From: Arthrobacter sp. KBS0702
GTDB taxonomy: Bacteria > Actinomycetota > Actinomycetes > Actinomycetales > Micrococcaceae
Reading direction: 5' to 3'
DNA length: 64,000 nucleotides
NCBI RefSeq assembly: GCF_005937985.2
Contig: NZ_CP042172.1
Span: 1,364,001-1,428,000, forward strand
Shown here: one piece after another, positions 36,710 to 45,969 of the stretch
Position numbering within the stretch: position 1 is the first letter of the stretch
Layout of the letters: each line of letters opens with the position of its first letter
Program-made: the position numbers and the translations under genes
Notes under the pieces: generated by a model
What the model was told of the DNA's origin: nothing
Database searches by the model: none
What the model saw: the letters and a program-made list of their open reading frames with translations, nothing else

Positions 36710-37212
36710 TGATTGAGGTGGAAATTGTAGGCGTGCGGATCGAACTGCCGTCCAACCAGCCGCTGGTCCTGCTCAAGGAGATTCACGGTGAGCGCCACGT
36801 TCCAATCTGGATCGGCACCCCGGAAGCCAGCGCGATTGCACTGGCGCAGCAGGGCGTGGTCCCGCCGCGGCCGATGACGCATGACCTGCTCGTGGACGTC
36901 GTCGAGGCGCTGGGCCACTCGATCGTCAGCGTGAACATCGTGGCAGTCGAGGACAACATCTTCTACGGCCAGCTGCAGTTCGAAGACGGCACCACCGTCA
37001 GCTCGCGGGCCTCGGACGCCCTCGCCCTTGGCCTGCGCGCGAAGTGCCGGATCTGGTGCGCGGACGCCGTGATGGAGGAAGCCGGTGTGCGGATCACCGA
37101 GCACGACGACGGCGAGGAAGCCCAGCCCGGTCCCGCCGTCGACGAGGAGGGGGAGCTGCGCCGCTTCCGGGAGTTCCTGGACGACGTCGAACCCGAGGAC
37201 TTCGCCGGCTGA
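36709..37212 (+). CDS. DUF151 / bifunctional-nuclease-domain protein (Rv1829-type)
   Basis: 167 residues. The BFN/DUF151 domain (about 1-130) begins MIEVEIVGVRIELPSNQPLVLLKE and includes HVPIWIGTPEASAIALAQ and RPMTHDLLVDVVEALG. An acidic C-terminal tail follows. Plant members show nuclease activity, but the bacterial role is unclear. Translation is coupled to ftsR by the TGATGA overlap. Cytoplasmic. Confidence 0.88.
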   Translation: MIEVEIVGVRIELPSNQPLVLLKEIHGERHVPIWIGTPEASAIALAQQGVVPPRPMTHDLLVDVVEALGHSIVSVNIVAVEDNIFYGQLQFEDGTTVSSRASDALALGLRAKCRIWCADAVMEEAGVRITEHDDGEEAQPGPAVDEEGELRRFREFLDDVEPEDFAG

Positions 37213-37236
37213 AACGGCTTAAAGCTTAAAGTCGAG

Positions 37237-37251
37237 GTCGAAAGTTTCGAC
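37237..37251. promoter_or_regulatory. Palindrome upstream of the second MerR gene
   Basis: GTCGAAA-G-TTTCGAC, a perfect 7-bp inverted repeat with a 1-base centre. It lies 27 bases upstream of the proposed -35. Candidate operator for FtsR or the downstream MerR protein. Confidence 0.5.
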
Positions 37252-37277
37252 ACGCCCCGGCAATAGTCCCAGCGTCT

Positions 37278-37306
37278 TTGACCTTGGCCTCCGGCAGGCC
37301 TAACGT
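37278..37306 (+). promoter_or_regulatory. Putative promoter of the second MerR gene
   Basis: TTGACC (37278-37283), a 17-base spacer containing GGCCTCCGGCAGGCC, and TAACGT (37301-37306). The predicted start near 37313 gives a ~100-base leader. Confidence 0.55.
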
Positions 37307-37412
37307 CAGAGGTACAAGTTCCCATTGCATACGACAGCCGCGCAAGTCACACTGGAAATCGGCGCGCTGTTGCTGCAAGTTCCCGCGGGAACTCATGACA
37401 AGGAGGATCCAC

Positions 37413-38009
37413 GTGAGTCCGAAAGGCGAAGCAGGCGAGCTCAAGCAGGCCTCGACGGCAGGCGTTGCTGTGCCCGCGAGCGGTGCCCAGGGCCTGCTCT
37501 TCACCGAGGATCTTCCTGTTCTGGACGAGGACGCGGGGTACCGCGGACCGACGGCCTGCAAAGCGGCCGGCATCACCTACCGCCAGCTGGACTACTGGGC
37601 CCGCACCGGACTCGTCGAGCCCGCGGTGCGCGGCGCCGCAGGCTCCGGCTCACAGCGGCTCTACGGCTTCCGCGACATTTTGGTCCTCAAAGTCGTCAAA
37701 CGGCTCCTCGACACCGGCGTTTCGCTGCAGCAGATCCGCACCGCCGTCGAACACCTCCGGGAGCGCGGGGTCGAGGACCTCGCCCAAATCACGCTCATGA
37801 GCGACGGCGCCAGCGTTTACGAATGCACCTCGGCGGATGAAGTCATCGACCTGGTCCAGGGCGGACAGGGTGTCTTCGGCATCGCCGTCGGCCGCGTCTG
37901 GCGTGAAGTGGAAGGCAGCCTAGCGGCCCTTCCGAGCGAACACGCAGCGGACCAGTCGTTCCCCGACGACGAACTCAGCAAGCGACGCGCGGCCCGCAAG
38001 ATCGGCTAG
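37413..38009 (+). CDS. MerR-family regulator (Rv1830-type)
   Basis: 198 residues. A disordered N-terminus (1-45) is followed by a MerR helix-turn-helix wing (about 48-115) with TACKAAGITYRQLDYWARTGLVEP, SQRLYGFRDILVLKVVKRLLDTGVSLQQIRTAVEHL, and a C-terminal effector or dimer part. GTG 37413 has a strong AAGGAGG 8 bases upstream. Rv1830 (ResR/McdR) in M. tuberculosis, in the same position, influences growth and division; I infer a related role. A 17-bp stem hairpin separates it from the convergent ParA-like gene. Confidence 0.9.
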   Translation: MSPKGEAGELKQASTAGVAVPASGAQGLLFTEDLPVLDEDAGYRGPTACKAAGITYRQLDYWARTGLVEPAVRGAAGSGSQRLYGFRDILVLKVVKRLLDTGVSLQQIRTAVEHLRERGVEDLAQITLMSDGASVYECTSADEVIDLVQGGQGVFGIAVGRVWREVEGSLAALPSEHAADQSFPDDELSKRRAARKIG

Positions 38010-38036
38010 CGCAACCCCTAACGCCTCAGCAAAGAG

Positions 38037-38099
38037 CAACGCGGGGTCACTTCGCGCCCATCCTGAACCTCAGGATCGGCGGGAAGTGACCCCGCGTTG
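38037..38099. terminator. Long bidirectional hairpin between convergent genes
   Basis: A perfect 17-bp stem (38037-38053 with 38083-38099) encloses a smaller ATCCTGA/TCAGGAT hairpin. U-runs are weak on both sides. It is well placed to end both the MerR and the ParA-like transcripts. Confidence 0.72.
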
Positions 38100-38146
38100 T
38101 TGTGTTTGGGAAGTTTCCCCGGGTCCGGGCGGCCGGCCCAGTCACG

Positions 38147-39013
38147 CTAGCGCTGGCTGCGGCTCCGGACCCTGACCGAGGACGCCGCGTCGCCGTTGGC
38201 GCCGCCGCCGTGCATCAGGTTGGCGAGCAGGGAGTCGAACAAGGCGGCGGCGGTCTTGGCCGATTCGCCGGGCCAGTGGTGGACTGGATGGGCCGCGCCC
38301 TGGATCTGCTGCCAGTTGGCTTGTTCCGGGATGTGCGGGCTCAGCAGCAGCTCGCCAAACATCGACTCCATCTCGGCCAGGCGGAAGCTGTGCTCCGAGG
38401 AGCCGGTCCGCACCCGGTTGGCCACGATGCCGGCGGGGGAGAGCCCCGGCGCGAATTCCTGCCGGAACAGCTGGATGGCGCGCATGGTGCGCTCGGTGCC
38501 CGCCACGGAGAACAGGCCGGGCTCAGCGACCAGGGTGACCTTGTCGCTGGCCGTCCAGGCCATCCGGGTCAGCCCGTTGAGCGAGGGCGGGCAGTCGATC
38601 AGGACCAGCTCGTAGTCCCCGGCGCCCGCGAGCACGGCGGAGAGCCGGCGCAGGTCGCGGCGGCCAAGGTCCGGTCGGTCGTAGATCCCGGTGTAGGCGG
38701 AGCCGAAGGCAACGTCCAGGACAGGCACGCTGCTGCGGGAGGAACCGTTGCGGGACGAACCGTTGGCGTGCTCGATCCAGCCGCTGGGAACCACGTTGTC
38801 CGCGAGACGTGCCCGGCGCGGGGATTTGAGCATCCGGCCGATGTCCAGCTGTTCGTCGGGCCGGACGCCGAGGGCGGTACTGGCATCCGCGTGCGGGTCG
38901 AGATCGACGACGAGGGTGGGGATGCCGGCTGCGAGTGCTGCCGACGCCAGTCCGGTTGTCACGGATGTCTTGCCGACCCCGCCTTTGAGGCTGCTGATGC
39001 TGACTACTTGCAC
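38147..39013 (-). CDS. ParA/MinD-like ATPase (orphan)
   Basis: 288 residues. The deviant Walker A SSLKGGVGKTS is near residue 11, followed by LVVDLDPHADASTALG and ELVLIDCPPSLNGLTRMAW. A central Ser/Asn/Arg-rich segment (GSSRNGSSRSS) is unusual. GTG 39013 (VQVVSISSLKGG) gives the compact ParA start; TTG 39025 is the alternative, and ribosome binding sites are weak for both. No parB, plasmid or conjugation genes are near, so it is a chromosomal orphan, perhaps positioning a protein complex. Divergent from pyc. Confidence 0.87.
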   Translation of the reverse strand: MQVVSISSLKGGVGKTSVTTGLASAALAAGIPTLVVDLDPHADASTALGVRPDEQLDIGRMLKSPRRARLADNVVPSGWIEHANGSSRNGSSRSSVPVLDVAFGSAYTGIYDRPDLGRRDLRRLSAVLAGAGDYELVLIDCPPSLNGLTRMAWTASDKVTLVAEPGLFSVAGTERTMRAIQLFRQEFAPGLSPAGIVANRVRTGSSEHSFRLAEMESMFGELLLSPHIPEQANWQQIQGAAHPVHHWPGESAKTAAALFDSLLANLMHGGGANGDAASSVRVRSRSQR

Positions 39014-39329
39014 TTGAAAAACCAATACCTAACGCCGGTTGCCGAGACTGGGTCATGCCGGCCCGTGCGTTCCTTCGGACCGGGGCGAGCATGCGCCACC
39101 CACCACCTCATCATATGTTGACCGGCAGGCGAATCCCGTCTCATCTGGCCCGGCGGCCGCCCGGACAACTCGGATTCGCGCGGGAACCCCCGGAACCACG
39201 GCGATCTGCCTTCTTCGGCCGAAATGACGCATAATCTTGTGATGGGCGCCACAATGATTTGTGTTTGCGCACACCAGTCTTAGAAACTGTGACGACTTAC
39301 CGAACCGCCCGCGATGATGCAGGAGAAGT
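39014..39329. other. Intergenic region between ParA-like gene and pyc
   Basis: 316 bases with no convincing gene. A TAATCT -10-like hexamer at 39232-39237 points toward pyc, and GGAG precedes the pyc ATG. No riboswitch or RNA gene recognised. Confidence 0.6.
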
Positions 39330-42300
39330 ATGTTTTCCAAGATTCTGGTGGCTAACCGCGGCGAAATTGCCATCCGCGCCTTCCGTGCCAGCTACGAGCT
39401 GGGTGCCAAGACCGTTGCGGTGTTTCCCACCGAGGACCGTAACTCGATCCACCGCCAGAAGGCGGATGAGGCGTACCTGATCGGCGAGGAGGGCCATCCG
39501 GTCCGGGCATACCTCGACGTCGATGAGGTGGTCCGTGTCGCGAAGGAGGCGGGCGCGGACGCGATCTACCCCGGCTACGGCTTCCTCTCGGAAAACCCCA
39601 ACCTGGCCCGCGCCGCCGCGGCCGCCGGCATCACCTTCGTCGGGCCCCCTGCAGAGGTCCTCGAACTGGCCGGGAACAAGGTCGCGGCACTCGAGGCCGC
39701 GCGTAAGGCCGGCGTCCCGGTGCTCAAGTCCAGCGCCCCGTCCAAGGACGTGGACGAACTTATCGCCGCGGCGGACGAAATCGGGTTCCCGATCTTCGCC
39801 AAGGCCGTCGCTGGCGGCGGCGGACGCGGCATGCGCCGGGTCGACACCCGGGAGGCCCTGCCCGAGGCCCTGCAGGCCGCGATGCGCGAGGCTGACGCCG
39901 CCTTCGGTGACCCCACCATGTTCCTGGAACAGGCGGTGCTGCGGCCGCGGCACATCGAGGTACAGATCCTCGCGGACGCCGAGGGCAACGTCATGCACCT
40001 CTTCGAGCGCGACTGCTCCATCCAGCGCCGCCATCAGAAGGTGATCGAAATTGCGCCCGCGCCCAACCTCGACGAAGGCATCCGGCAGGCCCTCTACCGG
40101 GACGCCGTGAAATTCGCCAAGGCCCTGAACTATGTCAATGCCGGCACCGTGGAGTTCCTGGTCGACACCGTGGGCGAGCGGGCTGGCCAGCACGTCTTCA
40201 TCGAGATGAACCCCCGCATCCAGGTCGAGCACACCGTTACCGAGGAAGTCACGGACGTCGACCTCGTCCAGGCCCAGCTGCGCATCGCCTCCGGGGAGAC
40301 CCTTGCGGACCTTGGCCTCTCGCAGGAAACCGTCAAACTCAACGGCGCCGCGCTGCAGTCCCGCATCACCACCGAGGACCCGGCCAACGGCTTCCGGCCG
40401 GACGTCGGAAAGATCACCGGCTACCGTTCGGCGGGCGGCGCGGGCGTCCGGCTCGACGGCGGCACCGTGTACTCCGGCGCCGAGATCAGCCCGCACTTCG
40501 ACTCGATGCTGGTCAAGCTGACCTGCCGCGGCCGCGACTACCCGACCGCTGTCGCCCGGGCCCGGCGCGCCCTCGCCGAGTTCCGGATCCGCGGCGTCTC
40601 CACCAACATCTCCTTCCTGCAGGCCGTCCTGGACGATCCGGACTTCGTCGCCGGGGACGTGGCCACCTCGTTCATCGACGAGCGCCCCGAACTCCTCAAG
40701 GCCCGCGTCTCCGCGGACCGGGGTACCAAACTGCTGACCTGGCTCGCCGAAGTTACCGTCAACAAGCCCAACGGCGAGCTCACGGTCCACACCGACCCGG
40801 CGGACAAGCTGCCCGCCCTGGCGGACGGCGAGGCCCCCGCGGGGTCACGCCAGCGGCTCCTCGAGCTCGGCCCGGAGGGCTTCGCCCGGGCACTGCGCGA
40901 GCAGAACGCCGTCGCCGTCACCGACACCACCTTCCGCGACGCCCACCAGTCCCTGCTCGCCACCCGCGTCCGCACCCGCGACCTGGCGGCGGCCGGACCG
41001 GCCGTATCCCGGATGCTTCCGGAACTGCTGTCCGTCGAGGCCTGGGGCGGCGCGACCTATGACGTCGCCTTGCGCTTCCTGGGGGAGGACCCCTGGGACC
41101 GCCTGGCAGCGCTGCGCAAGGTGCTGCCGAACATCTGCCTGCAGATGCTGCTCCGCGGCCGCAACACCGTCGGCTACACCCCGTACCCGGAAGAGGTGAC
41201 GGTGGCGTTCGTGAACGAGGCCGCCGCTGCGGGCATCGATATCTTCCGCATCTTCGACGCCCTCAACGACGTCAACCAGATGGCCCCCGCGATCCGCGCC
41301 GTGCGCGAGACCGGGACCGCCGTCGCCGAGGTGGCGCTCTGCTACACGGCGGACATGCTCGACCCGGACGAGAAGCTGTACACGCTCGACTACTACCTGG
41401 AGCTGGCGCAGAAGATCGTCGATGCCGGCGCGCACATCCTCGCGATCAAGGACATGGCCGGGCTGCTGCGACCGGCGGCCGCCGCCCGCCTCGTCACGGC
41501 CCTGCGGGAGAAGTTCGACCTCCCGGTCCACCTGCACACCCACGACACCGCGGGAGGCCAGCTGGCCACCCTGCTCGCGGCCGTGGACGCCGGGGTGGAC
41601 GCCGTGGACGTTGCATCGGCGTCGCTGGCCGGCACCACGAGCCAGCCGTCCGCCTCCGCGCTGGTCGCGGCGCTGGCCCACACCCCGCGTGACACCGGCC
41701 TGAGCCTGGCCAATGTGTGCGCCCTGGAACCCTATTGGGAGGCCGTGCGCCGCGTCTACGCCCCCTTCGAGTCGGGACTGCCGGGCCCCACCGGCCGCGT
41801 CTACCAGCACGAGATCCCCGGCGGCCAGCTATCCAACCTGCGCCAGCAGGCCATCGCGCTGGGACTCGGTGAGCGCTTTGAGGCGATCGAGGACATGTAC
41901 ACCGCGGCGGACCGCATCCTGGGCCGGCTCGTGAAGGTCACCCCGTCGTCCAAGGTGGTGGGCGACCTCGCCCTGCACCTGGTGGGGCTCAACGCCGACC
42001 CGGCGGACTTCAACGAGAACCCGCAAAAGTATGACGTCCCGGACTCCGTGATCGGCTTCCTCTCCGGGGAACTCGGCGACCCGCCCGGCGGCTGGCCCGA
42101 GCCGTTCCGGACCAAGGCCCTCCAGGGCCGCAGCGTCAAGGTCCGCGACGTCGAGCTGAGCGCCGAGGACAGCGCGGCGCTCAAGGGCGATTCCAAGACG
42201 GTCCAGCAGACGCTCAACCGGCTGCTCTTCGCCGGCCCCACCAAGGACTACCAGAAGAGCGTCGAGGCGTACGGCAACCTCTCGGTGTTGGACACCCGCG

Positions 42301-42725
42301 ACTACCTCTTCGGGCTGCAGCGCGGGGCGGAACACGAGATTGAGCTCGAGAAGGGCGTGCGCCTGATCGCGTCGCTGGAGGCCGTCTCCGAGCCGGACGA
42401 GAAGGGCATGCGCACCGTGATGTGCACGCTGAACGGACAGTCCCGGCCCGTGGTGGTCCGCGACCGTTCCGTGGTCAGCAACGTCAAGGCGGCCGAACGG
42501 GCCGACGCCTCGCAGCCGGGCCAGGTCGCTGCGCCGTTCGCCGGTGCGGTCACCCTGACGGTCAAGGCCGGGGACACGGTCAAGGCCGGGGACACCGTCG
42601 CGACCATCGAGGCCATGAAGATGGAAGCCTCCATCACGACGCCGGTAGCCGGCACCGTCGCACGCCTCGCCGTCGGCGCCGTCGAACAAGTCCAGGGCGG
42701 CGACCTGCTGCTGGTCGTGGAGTAG
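39330..42725 (+). CDS. pyc: Pyruvate carboxylase
   Basis: 1131 residues in the usual order. Biotin carboxylase (1-450) has YPGYGFLSENP, the ATP-binding GGGGRGMR and EMNPRIQVEHTVTEEV. The carboxyltransferase TIM barrel (about 525-800) has DTTFRDAHQSLLATRVRT, the carboxylated Lys region AIKDMAGLLRP and HTHDTAGGQ. The allosteric linker follows, then a biotinyl domain with Lys1097 in EAMKMEAS. It forms oxaloacetate from pyruvate, refilling the citric acid cycle and supplying the methylcitrate synthase partner. The biotinyl domain has a short KAGDTVKAGDTV duplication encoded by an 18-base repeat. ATG 39330 has AGGAGAAGT upstream. Confidence 0.97.
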   Translation: MFSKILVANRGEIAIRAFRASYELGAKTVAVFPTEDRNSIHRQKADEAYLIGEEGHPVRAYLDVDEVVRVAKEAGADAIYPGYGFLSENPNLARAAAAAGITFVGPPAEVLELAGNKVAALEAARKAGVPVLKSSAPSKDVDELIAAADEIGFPIFAKAVAGGGGRGMRRVDTREALPEALQAAMREADAAFGDPTMFLEQAVLRPRHIEVQILADAEGNVMHLFERDCSIQRRHQKVIEIAPAPNLDEGIRQALYRDAVKFAKALNYVNAGTVEFLVDTVGERAGQHVFIEMNPRIQVEHTVTEEVTDVDLVQAQLRIASGETLADLGLSQETVKLNGAALQSRITTEDPANGFRPDVGKITGYRSAGGAGVRLDGGTVYSGAEISPHFDSMLVKLTCRGRDYPTAVARARRALAEFRIRGVSTNISFLQAVLDDPDFVAGDVATSFIDERPELLKARVSADRGTKLLTWLAEVTVNKPNGELTVHTDPADKLPALADGEAPAGSRQRLLELGPEGFARALREQNAVAVTDTTFRDAHQSLLATRVRTRDLAAAGPAVSRMLPELLSVEAWGGATYDVALRFLGEDPWDRLAALRKVLPNICLQMLLRGRNTVGYTPYPEEVTVAFVNEAAAAGIDIFRIFDALNDVNQMAPAIRAVRETGTAVAEVALCYTADMLDPDEKLYTLDYYLELAQKIVDAGAHILAIKDMAGLLRPAAAARLVTALREKFDLPVHLHTHDTAGGQLATLLAAVDAGVDAVDVASASLAGTTSQPSASALVAALAHTPRDTGLSLANVCALEPYWEAVRRVYAPFESGLPGPTGRVYQHEIPGGQLSNLRQQAIALGLGERFEAIEDMYTAADRILGRLVKVTPSSKVVGDLALHLVGLNADPADFNENPQKYDVPDSVIGFLSGELGDPPGGWPEPFRTKALQGRSVKVRDVELSAEDSAALKGDSKTVQQTLNRLLFAGPTKDYQKSVEAYGNLSVLDTRDYLFGLQRGAEHEIELEKGVRLIASLEAVSEPDEKGMRTVMCTLNGQSRPVVVRDRSVVSNVKAAERADASQPGQVAAPFAGAVTLTVKAGDTVKAGDTVATIEAMKMEASITTPVAGTVARLAVGAVEQVQGGDLLLVVE

Positions 42726-42744
42726 CGGGACCCCCGACCCGGGG

Positions 42745-42807
42745 GCAACACCAAAAAGGGCTCCCCCTGCCGTGAAGCACGGCCGGGGGAGCCCTTTTGG
42801 TGTTGCT
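42745..42807. terminator. Bidirectional terminator between pyc and the acyl-CoA synthetase gene
   Basis: The inner stem GGGCTCCCCC/GGGGGAGCCC (42758-42767 with 42785-42794) is flanked by AAAAA and TTTT. An outer CAACACC/GGTGTTG stem extends the structure to about 60 bases. Poly-U follows in either direction. Confidence 0.92.
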
Positions 42808-42819
42808 GGCGGCGAAAGC

Positions 42820-44637
42820 CTAAACGTTGGCGCGCTTCGCGGAGTACATCTCTTCGATCACATTGTCGAAGTCCTTCATCACCTGGGCGCGCTTGACCTT
42901 CATGGACGGGGTGAGGTGCCCGGAGGCTTCGGTGAAATCGGACGGCACAATCCGGAAGGACTTGATCGCCTCCGCCTGCGACACGGACTGGTTGGCCCGG
43001 TTGATCAGTTCCTGGACCGCCGCCTTTACGGCGGGGCTCTCCGCGGCCTCGACCACCGACGTCGACGCCGGCAGGCCGTGGCGCTGCAGCCAACCCGGGA
43101 GGGCCTCTTCATCGAGGGTCACCAGGGCGCCGATGAAGGGACGGTTGTCTCCGACCACGAGCACCTGCGAGACGAGCGCGTCGGCGCGGATCTGGTCCTC
43201 AAGCAACGCCGGCACCACGTTCTTGCCGCCGGCGGTGACGATGATCTCCTTCTTCCGGCCGGTGATGGTCAGGAAGCCCTCCTCATCGAGCTGCCCGATG
43301 TCGCCGGTGCGGAACCAGCCGTCCACAAAGGTCTCGGCCGTGAGGTCATCGCGGTTGAAGTAGCCGCGCATCACGCAGACGCCCTTGGCGAGGATTTCGC
43401 CGTCGTCGGCGATCTTGACGGCGTTGCCGGGAATCGGTGCGCCGACCGTGCCGATCTTGATCAGCGACGGGGTGTTAACGGTAATCGGGGCGGTCGTTTC
43501 GGTCAGGCCGTAGCCTTCGAGGATCTGCAGCCCGATGCCCTGGAAGAAGTGGCCGAGCCGCGCCCCGAGGGGACCGCCGCCGGACACCGCGTGCGCCACC
43601 TGGCCACCCATGGCGGCGCGGAGCTTTCCATAGACGAGCCTGTCGAACAGCGCGTGCTTGAGCTTGAGGCCCAGGCCCACCTTGCCGTCCTGCCGGGCCC
43701 GCGAGTAGGCGATGGCGGTTTCCGCGGCGCGGTGGAAGATGGCGCCTTTGCCGCCGTCCTCGGCCTTGGTCAGGGCGGAGTTGTAGACCTTTTCGAAGAC
43801 CCGCGGCACCGCGAGGATGAAGGTCGGCCGGTAGCTCTGCAGGTCCGGCAGCAGGTTCTTGATGTCGGGGGTGTGCGCGACGGTCACGCCGGCCGCCACC
43901 GCGAGCACCGAGATGAACCTGGCAAAGACGTGCGCCAGGGGCAGGAACATGATGGTCCGGGCGTGCTCGTGGACGGTCTGGCCCAGCGAGGTGGCGAGCA
44001 CGTTGTCCGACAGTTCCACGAAGTTGCCGTGGGTCAGTTCGCAGCCTTTGGGACGCCCGGTGGTGCCGGAGGTGTAGATGATCGTGGCGAGGTCCGAGAG
44101 CCCGGCCTGGCGGCGCCGCTGCTCGAGCTCCTCGTCGCTGATCCCGGTGCCGGCGGAGCGGAGCTCGTCGAGTGCGTCGCCTTCGAGCTGCCACACGTGC
44201 CGCAGCGCGGTCAGCCCCTCCGACGTGGCGGCCTGACGGATGATGTCTTCGTGGTGGGCCGACTCGCCGAAGGCGGCGACGGCGCCCGAGTCGCCGAGGT
44301 TCCAGGCCACCTGGGACGGGGAGGAAGTCTCATAGATCGGGACCGAGACGGCTCCGGCGAACCAGATCGCGAAGTCGATGAGGGCCCATTCGTAGCGGGT
44401 GCGGGACATGATGCCGACGCGGTCGCCGGCCGCCACGCCGCTGGCCATCAGGCCCTTGGCGAGCAGGGACACATCGGCCAGGAAATCGGTTGCCCGGATG
44501 TCCTGCCACTGCCCGGCGGCGTCGAGCCGGGAGAACAGGGCCGGGTTCGATGCCTTGGCGGCCTGGCGCAGCACCAGGTCTGTGATGTTCGTTTCCGGGG
44601 GGACGGTGACCAGGGGCGGGACACTGATTTCTCGCAC
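42820..44637 (-). CDS. Long-chain acyl-CoA synthetase, FadD15-like
   Basis: 605 residues of the AMP-forming ligase family. The P-loop TIIYTSGTTGRPKG, the YGLTETTAPITVN motif, the hinge region GWFRTGDIGQL and the GRKKEIIVTAGGKNV motif are all present. It activates fatty acids to acyl-CoA at the membrane. GTG 44637 (VREISVPPLVTVPPETN) is chosen because AAAGGAG lies 5 bases upstream on the minus strand; an ATG at 44658 gives 7 more residues but has no good ribosome binding site. M. tuberculosis fadD15 (Rv2187) lies in the same neighbourhood. Chain-length preference cannot be told from sequence. Confidence 0.92.
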   Translation of the reverse strand: MREISVPPLVTVPPETNITDLVLRQAAKASNPALFSRLDAAGQWQDIRATDFLADVSLLAKGLMASGVAAGDRVGIMSRTRYEWALIDFAIWFAGAVSVPIYETSSPSQVAWNLGDSGAVAAFGESAHHEDIIRQAATSEGLTALRHVWQLEGDALDELRSAGTGISDEELEQRRRQAGLSDLATIIYTSGTTGRPKGCELTHGNFVELSDNVLATSLGQTVHEHARTIMFLPLAHVFARFISVLAVAAGVTVAHTPDIKNLLPDLQSYRPTFILAVPRVFEKVYNSALTKAEDGGKGAIFHRAAETAIAYSRARQDGKVGLGLKLKHALFDRLVYGKLRAAMGGQVAHAVSGGGPLGARLGHFFQGIGLQILEGYGLTETTAPITVNTPSLIKIGTVGAPIPGNAVKIADDGEILAKGVCVMRGYFNRDDLTAETFVDGWFRTGDIGQLDEEGFLTITGRKKEIIVTAGGKNVVPALLEDQIRADALVSQVLVVGDNRPFIGALVTLDEEALPGWLQRHGLPASTSVVEAAESPAVKAAVQELINRANQSVSQAEAIKSFRIVPSDFTEASGHLTPSMKVKRAQVMKDFDNVIEEMYSAKRANV

Positions 44638-44824
44638 GATAGCTCCTTTGATATCCATAGACCCGCTAGGGGGTACGACTAACAGTAGTATGTGGCCACC
44701 GCGGGGTGTGTTCCACTTCACCTACTGGCGAGTAACTTTACGGTGAAGCCGGTTGGTGGCGCCACTTGCGGCAGGGGCCGGATGCCCCGCCGCATAGGTG
44801 CGGGCGGGCCTAGAATGGGGAACG

Positions 44825-45925
44825 ATGCATACTCCAACACCCGGTCCGGAGCCCCGCTCGCAGCCCGGTCCGCAGCCCAGGACGGCCGCCTGGCGCCGCG
44901 GCACACCGGGCCGTCCCGGTTCCGGCCGGGCCAGCCGCCTGCGCGAACACCTGCGCCTTGGCCGCAAGGGGCTGGCGATTGGCGTGGACATCGGCGGCAC
45001 CAAAGTCGCGGCCGGAGTGGTCGACGCCGAAGGGCGCATCCTTCGCGAGGCCAGGCGGTCGACGCCGGGCAACGACCCGCGAGCCGTCGAACAGGTGATC
45101 GTCGAACTCGTCGAGGAGCTGGGCCGCGGGCACCGCATCTGGTCTGTCGGCATCGGGGCGGCCGGCTGGATGGACCTCGACGGCGCCACGGTGCTGTTCA
45201 GCCCCCATCTTGCCTGGCGCAATGAGCCACTCCGGGACAACCTGCAGCGGCTGCTGCGCCGGCCTGTGCTGCTGACCAACGACGCCGACGCCGCCGGCTG
45301 GGCGGAGTGGCGCTTCGGTGCGGGGCGCGGCGAGAGCCGGCTGGTCTGCATCACCCTGGGCACCGGGATCGGCGGCGCTATGGTGATGGACGGACGGCTG
45401 GAACGGGGCCGCTTCGGCGTTGCCGGCGAATTCGGCCACCAGATCATCATGCCAGGTGGCCACCGCTGTGAGTGCGGCAACCGCGGCTGCTGGGAACAGT
45501 ATGCCTCCGGCAACGCGCTCGGACGCGAGGCCAGGGAACTTGCCAGTGCCAACTCACCGGTGGCCCAGGAACTTCTGAAGGCAGTCGACGGGCGTGCCGA
45601 CCTGATCACCGGCGTGATCGTCACCGAACTCGCCAAGGCCGGCAACGCCACCGCCAGGGAACTCCTGGAGGACGTAGGGGAGTGGCTTGGCCTGGGACTG
45701 GCGAACCTGGCCGCGGCCCTGGACCCGGGTACCTTCGTCATCGGCGGCGGCCTGTGCGATGCCGGTGAACTGCTTGTGGCCCCGGCGCGGAAGGCCTTCG
45801 CCCGCAACCTGACCGGCCGCGGCTTCCGTCCGGCGGCCGGGATTGAGCTGGCCGCTCTCGGCCCCAATGCCGGCCTGATCGGCGCCGCGGACCTCTCCCG
45901 GGTCAGCAGCCGCATGCACAGCTAG
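44825..45925 (+). CDS. ROK-family glucokinase
   Basis: 366 residues. A Pro/Arg-rich N-terminus (1-48) is followed by the ATP-binding GVDIGGTK (53-60), the sugar-binding GEFGHQII and the ROK zinc motif CECGNRGCWE. ALGPNAGLIGA is near the end. It probably phosphorylates glucose with ATP; a GNDADAA segment supports a kinase rather than a ROK repressor, and no HTH is present. ATG 44825 has TAGAAT at 44811-44816 ending 8 bases upstream and only a GGGGAA as possible ribosome site, so the mRNA may be leaderless or nearly so. Confidence 0.9.
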   Translation: MHTPTPGPEPRSQPGPQPRTAAWRRGTPGRPGSGRASRLREHLRLGRKGLAIGVDIGGTKVAAGVVDAEGRILREARRSTPGNDPRAVEQVIVELVEELGRGHRIWSVGIGAAGWMDLDGATVLFSPHLAWRNEPLRDNLQRLLRRPVLLTNDADAAGWAEWRFGAGRGESRLVCITLGTGIGGAMVMDGRLERGRFGVAGEFGHQIIMPGGHRCECGNRGCWEQYASGNALGREARELASANSPVAQELLKAVDGRADLITGVIVTELAKAGNATARELLEDVGEWLGLGLANLAAALDPGTFVIGGGLCDAGELLVAPARKAFARNLTGRGFRPAAGIELAALGPNAGLIGAADLSRVSSRMHS

Positions 45926-45969
45926 CCAACCACAGCCGGCTACGCCGCAGCCATCCGGTCCACAACCGG

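Noticed and set aside
38147..39013. Plasmid partition system
   Set aside because: No parB, parS-like repeats, replication gene or change in surrounding housekeeping content.
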